22,543 nucleotides of DNA from the NCBI GenBank assembly GCA_902476295.1, contig CABSDC010000038.1:1-22543 (forward strand), read 5' to 3'. The position numbers were made by a program, and so were the translations under genes. Below are positions 1 to 5,756 of the stretch, in pieces. This DNA is from SFTJ01 sp905210415. Its GTDB lineage: Bacteria > Bacteroidota > Bacteroidia > Bacteroidales > Muribaculaceae. Position 1 is the first letter of the stretch. Every line of letters begins with the position of its first letter. A model generated the notes under the pieces. The model was given only the letters and a program-made list of their open reading frames with translations. It ran no database searches and was not told where the DNA came from.

Positions 1-47
1 AAGAAAAAAGCAGCCCGACGACTCGCGCCAGACTGCTATTTTTTCTT
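1..47 (-). terminator. Possible intrinsic terminator downstream of thrA
   Basis: The two ends are complementary: AAGAAAAAA-GCAG at 1-13 and CTGC-TATTTTTTCTT at 33-47, with a 19-base, GC-rich loop. Read on the minus strand, the AGCAG/CTGCT stem is followed by a T-rich tract, as expected at the end of a thrA transcript; A/T tracts on both sides could make it work both ways. The GC core is only 4-5 bp, so it is weak. It could instead be part of the leader of the next minus-strand gene beyond the window. Confidence 0.4.
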
Positions 48-49
48 AT

Positions 50-87
50 TATATAATAAATAACTATTTATATAATAAATAACTATA
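50..87. repeat. Tandem 19-bp AT-rich duplication
   Basis: The 18-base unit TATATAATAAATAACTAT occurs at 50-67 and again at 69-86, a period of 19. It lies between the thrA stop codon and the putative terminator. It looks like a local tandem duplication; no function is evident. Confidence 0.75.
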
Positions 88-2523
88 TTATCTAATGTTT
101 GCGATGCTAACGATGTCGGCAAACACACCAGCGGCCGTAACCTCAGCACCCGCACCGTAACCCTTGATTTCCATTGGATACTCATGGTAGCGGTCGGTAG
201 TGAGCAGAATCACGTTGGTGCTACCCTCAAGTGTGAAGAAAGCGCTATTCATATCCACTTCACGCAAACCGATGCTCAGCTTGCCATCTAAAAGCGAAGC
301 CACAAAGCGAATCTTCTTGTTTTCGCTCTCAGCCTTGCGTCGCATAGCCTCAATCTCCTCATCAAGTTCGTGCATACTATTCATAAAGTCGTCGACCGTA
401 CCCTTGAAATACTTTTCAGGAATAAAAAGATTACGCACCACATCGCTCTCCTCTACCACATAGCCCGACTCACGAGCAAGAATAGTGATTTTGCGAGCCA
501 CGTCCTCACCACTAAGGTCAACACGCGGATCCGGTTCGCTATAGCCGCGATCGCGTGCAATGCGAATGGTTTCGCTAAACGGCACATCTTTACTAAGTGA
601 ATTGAAAATAAAGTTGATTGTACCCGAAAGCACAGCCTCAATCTTCAGAATCTTATCGCCAGAGATGCGTAGATTGTTGATTGTGCCAATAATAGGCAGA
701 CCAGCACCCACATTAGTCTCGAAGAGATACTTCGCATCACGCTTGTGAGCGATACGCTTCAATAGAGCATAGCTTTCATAATCAGAAGCCGCAGCATGCT
801 TGTTTGCAGCCACCACATTCACATTATGGTCGAGCAAATCGGCATAAATGCTTGCAATCTCGGCACTCGCCGTGCAATCGACAAACACCGAATTGAATAT
901 GTTCATATTGATGATTTCATCCCTTATCACCTCAGCCGAAGCACGCATATTGGAATCTTCAAGCAATTGCTTCACATCAGTAATATCGAGCCCGTTGCGG
1001 CTAAACACACACTTCTTTGAGTTGGCAATACCCACAACGCGCAATTCAAGCGACTTCTCATTCTTAAGGCTCTCCTGCTGTTTTCTGATCTGGTTCACCA
1101 GGCTTGAGCCGACATTGCCCACGCCAGTGATAAACAAGTTGAGCACCTGAGTTTCAGAAAGAAAAAAACTATCGTGAATCACGTTAAGCGCCTTGCGCAA
1201 GTAAGCAAGTTCGATAACGAATGAGATATTTGTCTCAGAAGCACCTTGAGCGCAAGCAATCACATTGATACCATTGCGACCAAGAGTGTTGAACAGTTTA
1301 CCTGCAATACCCGGAGTATTCTTCATGTTCTCGCCCACCACAGCCACAGTGGCAAGGTTTTGCTCTGCCTTAATCTCGCTGATATCGCCAGTAGACAATT
1401 CGTTGGCAAACTCCTCATTGAGCACCTCGACAGCCTTATCAGCATCGGCATTTCTAACAGCGAACGAAGTGTTGTGCTCCGATGAAGCCTGCGACACAAG
1501 GAACACACTCACGCCATTGCGAGCCAAAGCATTGAATATTCGCGAGTTGATACCAATCACACCCACCATACCGAAACCAGTGAGGGTGACAAGACAAGTG
1601 TCGTTGATCGAAGAAATACCCTTGATAGACTTGCCCTCTTTGTTGTTTTCGTCGGAAATCAATGTGCCCAGAGCCGACGGATTGAATGTATTCTTTATTA
1701 ATATAGGTATATTCTTATGGAATACCGGATAGATAGTAGGCGGATAAACCACCTTCGCGCCGAAGTTGCACAACTCCATCGCTTCGATGAATGTGAGCTT
1801 ATCAATCACATAAGCAGTGCTTATCACGCGCGGGTCTGCAGTCATAAAGCCATCAACATCGGTCCAAATCTCAAGCGAGTGAGCATTGAGAGCCGATGCA
1901 ATAAGCGCAGCAGTGTAGTCGCTGCCGCCACGACCCAAATTAGTGATCTCGCCGGTGTTGGTGTCGGAAGAAATAAAACCCGGAACCAAAGCCACCTTAC
2001 CAGTGAACGAGCCAAGAGTCTCGCAAATCAACGTTTCAGTTAATTCGAGATTAGCGAAATGCTTACCGAACTGAGTGTTGGTGCGCACAAACCTGCGAGA
2101 ATCGAAGTGAGTAGCACCATTGATTATGCGAGCAATGATAGCACTCGATAGGCGTTCGCCGTAGCTCACCACGATGTCGCGAGTGCGATCAGACAAATCC
2201 TTTATCAACGCTATTCCACGGAAAATGTTTCCGAGTTCCTCGAGAAGAGAGTCGGCAATAGCATGCACCTCGTCCTGCAATTCTGCAGGCACCATGCCAG
2301 CAATCACATCGTTGTGACGGGCTACAATTTCAGCATACTGTTGCAAATAATCCATATCACCAGTAGAAGCCTGCTTAGCAGTGTTAATCAATTTATCGGT
2401 AATACCGCCTAACGCCGATACAACCACAACCACTTGCTCATCGCAACTCTCCACAATAGCCTTCACGCAACGAAGACTATTCACAGTGCCTACTGATGTT
2501 CCTCCAAATTTTAATACCTTCAT
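88..2523 (-). CDS. thrA: Bifunctional aspartate kinase / homoserine dehydrogenase I
   Basis: An 811-residue cytoplasmic fusion enzyme that phosphorylates aspartate and, two steps later, reduces aspartate semialdehyde to homoserine, feeding threonine, methionine and isoleucine synthesis. The kinase half starts with KFGGTSVG (5-12) and carries the conserved LGRGGSDYTA segment (196-205). Two ACT-like regulatory repeats lie at about 315-460, as expected for threonine feedback. The dehydrogenase half begins near 460, with a Rossmann motif GVGNVG (467-472), a NVGAGLPII segment (604-612), LSGTINFI (632-639) and GYSEPDPRVDLSG (660-672), with a conserved lysine at 678. Length fits the fused family. 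The ATG has a purine-rich AAGAAGAG upstream. The gene is divergent from yqgE. The next minus-strand gene, outside the window, would commonly be another threonine-pathway gene in this group; that is inference. Confidence 0.97.
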   Translation of the reverse strand: MKVLKFGGTSVGTVNSLRCVKAIVESCDEQVVVVVSALGGITDKLINTAKQASTGDMDYLQQYAEIVARHNDVIAGMVPAELQDEVHAIADSLLEELGNIFRGIALIKDLSDRTRDIVVSYGERLSSAIIARIINGATHFDSRRFVRTNTQFGKHFANLELTETLICETLGSFTGKVALVPGFISSDTNTGEITNLGRGGSDYTAALIASALNAHSLEIWTDVDGFMTADPRVISTAYVIDKLTFIEAMELCNFGAKVVYPPTIYPVFHKNIPILIKNTFNPSALGTLISDENNKEGKSIKGISSINDTCLVTLTGFGMVGVIGINSRIFNALARNGVSVFLVSQASSEHNTSFAVRNADADKAVEVLNEEFANELSTGDISEIKAEQNLATVAVVGENMKNTPGIAGKLFNTLGRNGINVIACAQGASETNISFVIELAYLRKALNVIHDSFFLSETQVLNLFITGVGNVGSSLVNQIRKQQESLKNEKSLELRVVGIANSKKCVFSRNGLDITDVKQLLEDSNMRASAEVIRDEIINMNIFNSVFVDCTASAEIASIYADLLDHNVNVVAANKHAAASDYESYALLKRIAHKRDAKYLFETNVGAGLPIIGTINNLRISGDKILKIEAVLSGTINFIFNSLSKDVPFSETIRIARDRGYSEPDPRVDLSGEDVARKITILARESGYVVEESDVVRNLFIPEKYFKGTVDDFMNSMHELDEEIEAMRRKAESENKKIRFVASLLDGKLSIGLREVDMNSAFFTLEGSTNVILLTTDRYHEYPMEIKGYGAGAEVTAAGVFADIVSIANIR

Positions 2524-2622
2524 TCTCTTCTTTTAGTACAAACAATTTGATAATCACCACATTACACTTCCACCTTTCACAAGACAAAGCACAATGCGGC
2601 AAAAACATTAAAAATATCGTGC

Positions 2623-2630
2623 CAAAGGTA
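2623..2630 (-). promoter_or_regulatory. thrA promoter, -7 element
   Basis: On the minus strand these bases read TACCTTTG, matching the Bacteroidota TAnnTTTG element. No TTG is found 20 bp upstream (ATG is at that spot, 2651-2653). The upstream element may therefore be weak, consistent with help or control by a factor binding the palindrome that covers it. The predicted start lies near 2616, giving a leader of about 90 bases. Confidence 0.5.
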
Positions 2631-2646
2631 CTAATTTTTTTGCGAA

Positions 2647-2664
2647 TACACATTGATATGTGTA
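2647..2664. promoter_or_regulatory. Candidate operator: 7-bp inverted repeat over the thrA -33 region
   Basis: TACACAT (2647-2653) and ATGTGTA (2658-2664) are perfect inverted arms around a 4-base spacer. The site covers the expected -33 position of the thrA promoter, 20 bp from its -7 element, where a dimeric regulator would act. The binding protein is unknown; a chance palindrome in AT-rich DNA is possible. Confidence 0.4.
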
Positions 2665-2813
2665 GGCAAATACCCCTATTCAGTAGCAAATTCACTTAAA
2701 CCCAAATCGTCATTAGGCCGTAAATGTGGTGATTTTTCTACTGCTTGGAGTCTTTCGGTTTTTATAAGGCTTCTTTTGCTTGTTTTTAACTCGCTATAGC
2801 TGGCTATTACTCT

Positions 2814-2890
2814 TTAAAAATCAATCAAAATCAGCACTTCTAAAAATCCGAAATCCATCCAAGCCCTAATGCACGAATTGGGTTAAATAC
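2814..2890 (+). repeat. Interspersed 77-bp repeat, copy A (upstream of yqgE)
   Basis: Ungapped alignment with 9114-9190 gives 65 of 77 identical positions, including exact blocks TTAAAAATCAATCAAAATC at the left and GAATTGGGTTAAA at the right. Similarity stops sharply on both sides. This copy is in the same orientation as yqgE and ends 73 bases before its ATG. No gene is encoded. It may be a small non-autonomous mobile element or a conserved regulatory module. Confidence 0.75.
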
Positions 2891-2925
2891 AACAGCTAAA
2901 TTAACAATTTATGACTAACACACCC

Positions 2926-2956
2926 TTGCTACAACAAAGAAAAATCACTATTTTTG
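2926..2956 (+). promoter_or_regulatory. yqgE promoter
   Basis: TTG at 2926-2928, exactly 20 bp, then TATTTTTG at 2949-2956: a full match to the Bacteroidota pattern TTG-N20-TAnnTTTG. The start codon follows only 7 bases after the -7 element, so transcription should begin at or within a few bases of the ATG. Confidence 0.75.
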
Positions 2957-2963
2957 CGTTGAT

Positions 2964-3560
2964 ATGAATGACATCAACGACATATTCAGCCTCGCCGACA
3001 AGCAGCCCGAGCCACAACGCGGGTCACTCATCATCGCCAAACCCACAGTTGATGACGACTGCTTTGCACGCTCTGTGATTGTCACCATCAACCACAGCAG
3101 CAATGGCAGCATGGGCCTAATCATAAACCGCCCCACCGGCATCACCCTTAATGATGTCATTCCCGGACTTGTCACCGACGAGCAAATCCCGCTGTTTCTC
3201 GGCGGTCCGGTAGATTGCGACATGCTTTTTTATCTGCACACCTTGGGCGACATCATCCACGATTCGAGACCAGTAATGCCAGGATTATATATTGGAGGAG
3301 AACACGATTCGATGAAACGATATATTAATAATGGCGGACAAGTGTTCGGAAAAATGAAATTCATACTTGGCTACAGCGGTTGGGCTGCAGGACAACTTGC
3401 AACGGAAATCGACAGGCACGATTGGGCTATAGTGATGCCCGACAATACCGAAATGATTATGCGCGAAGGCGGCGACGACATCTGGAGAGAATCAGTGGCC
3501 AACCTTGGCGAACGCTACCGCATGTGGCTCAACTGGCCTATTGACCTCTCGATGAACTAA
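2964..3560 (+). CDS. yqgE: YqgE/AlgH family protein (UPF0301)
   Basis: A 198-residue protein of the conserved UPF0301 family, whose biochemical function is not settled; AlgH was named from Pseudomonas alginate regulation. Family marks seen are the N-terminal GSLIIAKP (20-27), a NHSSNGSMGLIINRP stretch (about 43-57), the FLGGPVD motif near 78-84 and the GYSGWAAGQL motif (about 136-145). Length is close to the usual 185-200 residues and no signal peptide is visible. I chose the ATG at 2964 because the GSLIIAKP block lies only about 20 residues in, as in relatives. No Shine-Dalgarno site exists, and the promoter lies so close that the mRNA may be leaderless. The stop codon interlocks with that of the convergent GNAT gene. 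Confidence 0.9.
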   Translation: MNDINDIFSLADKQPEPQRGSLIIAKPTVDDDCFARSVIVTINHSSNGSMGLIINRPTGITLNDVIPGLVTDEQIPLFLGGPVDCDMLFYLHTLGDIIHDSRPVMPGLYIGGEHDSMKRYINNGGQVFGKMKFILGYSGWAAGQLATEIDRHDWAIVMPDNTEMIMREGGDDIWRESVANLGERYRMWLNWPIDLSMN

Positions 3561-4084
3561 CGAGCCAAACGCTGCATTATCACAGCATCGGCAAACTCTC
3601 CCTTACCCCTACGAAGCCACTGACTAAGCAAAGCCTTTCGCTCAAATCCAGCATCAGCAAAGGCTGCAAGCGCGGCATCATTGTCGGCACCCACCGTGCA
3701 ATACACCTGATGCACGCCCAAAACCCCGAAAGCATATTTCTCAGCCACCAACGCAATGGCTCGGCTGCCGATGTGCTGCCCGCGATGCTCAGCCGCCAGA
3801 TATAGACCTATTTCGGCACGACTATTCACAGGATCGAAATTAAACACATCCACCGTTCCCACAGCATCACCCTGATAGAGAAGCATCATTCTCACCTCTC
3901 TATTCTTATAAATATCGGCATCGTAATGTCTCAAATACTCAAGCAGCAAATGGCGAGAGTACGGAGCCGACACGCTATTCGTCTTCCAAGCATCAGCCTC
4001 GCTCTCCCACATATACAGGGTGTTCAGATCATCTGGTTCGAGTGGACGCAATTCCACACCATCGCATTCAAGAAACTTTGCCAT
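3557..4084 (-). CDS. GNAT family N-acetyltransferase (RimJ/RimL-like)
   Basis: A cytoplasmic acetyl-CoA-dependent N-acyltransferase of about 175 residues. It starts with GVELRPLEPDDLNTLYMWES, typical of the RimJ/RimL/SpeG-like branch, and carries the acetyl-CoA pyrophosphate-binding stretch EHRGQHIGSRAI followed by the GVHQVYCTV strand and NDAALAAFADAGFE, all GNAT hallmarks. The substrate cannot be told from sequence. I prefer the ATG at 4082-4084 to the upstream in-frame GTG at 4118-4120, because a promoter -7 element at 4125-4132 puts the transcript start at about the GTG. The gene follows the HAD-like gene in the same orientation but has its own promoter inside that gene's end. It converges on yqgE, overlapping by 4 bases (CTAA, which serves both stops). 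Confidence 0.88.
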   Translation of the reverse strand: MAKFLECDGVELRPLEPDDLNTLYMWESEADAWKTNSVSAPYSRHLLLEYLRHYDADIYKNREVRMMLLYQGDAVGTVDVFNFDPVNSRAEIGLYLAAEHRGQHIGSRAIALVAEKYAFGVLGVHQVYCTVGADNDAALAAFADAGFERKALLSQWLRRGKGEFADAVIMQRLAR

Positions 4085-4124
4085 AAATCTTATTATTGTG
4101 GGTGATTTAGTTAATTTCACGGAG

Positions 4125-4155
4125 CAAAGTTAAACAAATGTTTTATCTATACCAA
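4125..4155 (-). promoter_or_regulatory. Promoter of the GNAT gene
   Basis: On the minus strand: TTG at 4153-4155, a 20-bp spacer, then TAACTTTG at 4125-4132, a full match to the Bacteroidota pattern. The upstream part lies over the last codons and stop of the HAD-like gene. The predicted leader to the ATG at 4084 is about 35 bases. Confidence 0.7.
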
Positions 4156-4743
4156 GCAATACACCGAGGCGATTTGCTCAAACAGAGGCAAACGCTTACG
4201 CCTGCTCACAGCCACCACCTGCGCCCCTTCGATGCCCACACACTCACTATTCAGTCGGCTGAGCATATCATTGTCGGTGCAACTTATAGCAGAGAGACAG
4301 CCGGTACATATACCATCTTTGTCATACTCCAATTCGTTGGCAACGATATCCTTTACGCCGTATCGGGTAGCCCACGGAGCAATCACCTCCTTGAGCGAAT
4401 CGCTTACAATCACGATGTCGTAGCCATCCAATCGTTTTGCTTGCAATTCCTGCAACGCTTTGCCATCAATGCGCGAATTGAGATGGATCACAAAATCAGT
4501 TGCTATTTCGGCGATTTCACCACGGCTTTTGCCCGACAGAAACGTGTGCATCACATGGCACAAACGAGCCTCCTTACTCAGCAATCGAAAATTATATAGC
4601 ACGACGTATGGCACCGAACGCAGCACATTCATGGCATACACCAGCAGATTGTCACACGCAAACCGCAAGAAAAACGGAAGGGTCCGCCCTCTTATGATCG
4701 TGCCATCAAACGCAAATACTGCCACTTTCTTTATGTCTTTCAT
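4147..4743 (-). CDS. HAD-IB-like protein, predicted catalytically inactive
   Basis: This 198-residue protein aligns by eye with SerB-like HAD-IB hydrolases along its length: an N-terminal VAVFAFDGT, a helical cap (about 20-90), IVIVSDS (motif II, about 110-116), then APWATRYGV and ELEYDKDGICTG. Three of four catalytic motifs are damaged. Motif I should be DxDGT, but the nucleophile Asp is Ala (A11; codon GCG) while D13 remains. The motif III lysine expected near CTDNDMLSRL is absent. The acidic motif IV, normally YGDSxxD, is replaced by VVAVSRRKRLPLFEQ. The frame is intact with no stop, so this is either a pseudoenzyme with a binding or structural role or a gene early in decay. It has a good promoter of its own and a long leader. 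No partner is apparent. Confidence 0.8.
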   Translation of the reverse strand: MKDIKKVAVFAFDGTIIRGRTLPFFLRFACDNLLVYAMNVLRSVPYVVLYNFRLLSKEARLCHVMHTFLSGKSRGEIAEIATDFVIHLNSRIDGKALQELQAKRLDGYDIVIVSDSLKEVIAPWATRYGVKDIVANELEYDKDGICTGCLSAISCTDNDMLSRLNSECVGIEGAQVVAVSRRKRLPLFEQIASVYCLV

Positions 4744-4878
4744 ATTATAAATGATTAAATAAAGCTATTAGTTAAAAAAATAATAAAATAAATAATCTCT
4801 AACTTCACTTTCGCCCCACACAAGAGCAACAGTGCTACTATCAATATGGTTATGTGGTTTCTCACATTTATTACTATG

Positions 4879-4909
4879 CAAATATAGCAAAACTTCGCAT
4901 TTAGTGCAA
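4879..4909 (-). promoter_or_regulatory. Promoter of the HAD-like gene
   Basis: On the minus strand: TTG at 4907-4909, a 20-bp spacer, TATATTTG at 4879-4886. This is a full consensus match. The implied untranslated leader to the ATG at 4743 is about 130 bases, long for this window. Confidence 0.65.
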
Positions 4910-5009
4910 TACAGAGTCGAAAATTTCATGGATAATCAATTATGCAGATTTTTTATTGTGACATAATGGAATCTGCCACAAACCGCTTCTGATAGCCCCC
5001 CAAATAGAG

Positions 5010-5029
5010 AAATGAAATGACTTTCATTT
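5010..5029. promoter_or_regulatory. Candidate operator: 8-bp inverted repeat at the ispD -33 element
   Basis: AAATGAAA (5010-5017) and TTTCATTT (5022-5029) are perfect inverted arms around TGAC. The right arm runs into the TTTTG that forms the -33 box of the ispD promoter, so a bound dimer would touch RNA polymerase. The regulator is unknown. Confidence 0.4.
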
Positions 5030-5059
5030 TGCATTACCCGCGGTTTTTGCCTAAATTTG
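5029..5059 (+). promoter_or_regulatory. ispD-recG promoter
   Basis: TTG at 5029-5031, 20 bp, TAAATTTG at 5052-5059. The leader is about 20 bases and contains a purine-rich AAAAAGAAGAAA just before the ATG, acting as a weak ribosome site. Confidence 0.75.
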
Positions 5060-5084
5060 CAATGAACGAAAAAGAAGAAACAAT

Positions 5085-5756
5085 ATGCGATACGCTATAA
5101 TTGTGGCTGGAGGAAGCGGTAGCCGTTTTGGTTCAAACACACCAAAGCAATTCCTCGAACTTGCAGGAATGCCTGTGCTAATGCACACCATCAACAAATT
5201 TGCAGCTGTGCCAGACACACAAATCATCGTGGTGCTGCCCAACTCATTCGTCTACTGGTGGAGCGACCTCTGCAAAGAATATGAATTTCACACACAGCAC
5301 CGTGTGGTGGTTGGCGGAGAAAACAGATTTTCTTCGGTTAAGAATGCACTCATCAGCATCGACGCCAGACCCGGCGACATAGTGGCTGTGCACGATGGCG
5401 TGCGCCCATTGGTGAGCGCCCGTCTGATAGAAGCAATCTTTGAGCAAGCAGCCAACGTGGGCACCGCAATACCGGTAACACAAATGACCGACAGCATACG
5501 CCAAGTGAGTGACGATGAAGGCAACTCCACGCCGCTCAACCGCTCGTCGCTGCGCGCCGTGCAAACACCGCAAGCATTTCGCCTCGCCGAATTGCAAGCG
5601 GCCTACGACACCGAATTCTCGCCATTTTTCACCGACGACGCTTCGGTATATGAACACAATGGAGGCACTATACGCCTAATCGACGGCGAAATCTCAAACA
5701 TAAAAATCACACATCCCAACGATTTGGCAATCGCTGAAATGCTGATCAAAGAATGA
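5085..5756 (+). CDS. ispD: 2-C-methyl-D-erythritol 4-phosphate cytidylyltransferase
   Basis: IspD joins CTP and 2-C-methyl-D-erythritol 4-phosphate to make CDP-ME, the third step of the non-mevalonate (MEP) isoprenoid pathway, in the cytoplasm. The 223-residue length is normal. The nucleotide-binding signature AGGSGSRFG with PKQF is at 8-23, including the conserved R14 and K21; VHDGVRP lies at 102-108; AVQTPQAF at 158-165; DDASVYE at 184-190; and IKITHPND, with its conserved lysine, at 206-213. The ATG is supported by a consensus promoter some 25 bases upstream. The stop overlaps the recG start (ATGA), so the two are likely co-transcribed and translationally coupled. Confidence 0.96.
   Translation: MRYAIIVAGGSGSRFGSNTPKQFLELAGMPVLMHTINKFAAVPDTQIIVVLPNSFVYWWSDLCKEYEFHTQHRVVVGGENRFSSVKNALISIDARPGDIVAVHDGVRPLVSARLIEAIFEQAANVGTAIPVTQMTDSIRQVSDDEGNSTPLNRSSLRAVQTPQAFRLAELQAAYDTEFSPFFTDDASVYEHNGGTIRLIDGEISNIKITHPNDLAIAEMLIKE

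Larger units (their letters stand above)
2524..2963. other. Divergent thrA / yqgE intergenic region (440 bp)
   Basis: This gap holds, from left to right: a leader of roughly 90 bases for thrA (minus) ending near 2616; the thrA -7 element at 2623-2630; an 18-bp palindrome at 2647-2664; about 150 bases in which I see nothing; the 77-bp interspersed repeat at 2814-2890; and the yqgE promoter at 2926-2956. I found no convincing gene. A 72-codon minus-strand open frame runs out of thrA sequence into the leader but shows no run of Thr or Ile codons, so I do not call a leader peptide. Confidence 0.7.
4744..5084. other. Divergent HAD-like / ispD intergenic region (341 bp)
   Basis: The left 130 bases are the predicted AT-rich leader of the HAD-like gene, whose promoter lies at 4879-4909 on the minus strand. 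Next come about 100 bases in which I see nothing, then an inverted repeat at 5010-5029 touching the ispD promoter (5029-5059). No coding frame is convincing here. Confidence 0.7.

Noticed and set aside
2524..2616. Threonine attenuator leader peptide upstream of thrA
   Set aside because: No short frame with runs of Thr or Ile codons and no terminator hairpin in the leader.
4085..4120. Upstream GTG start for the GNAT gene
   Set aside because: The promoter -7 element at 4125-4132 would put the transcript start at the GTG itself, and family similarity begins after the ATG at 4084.
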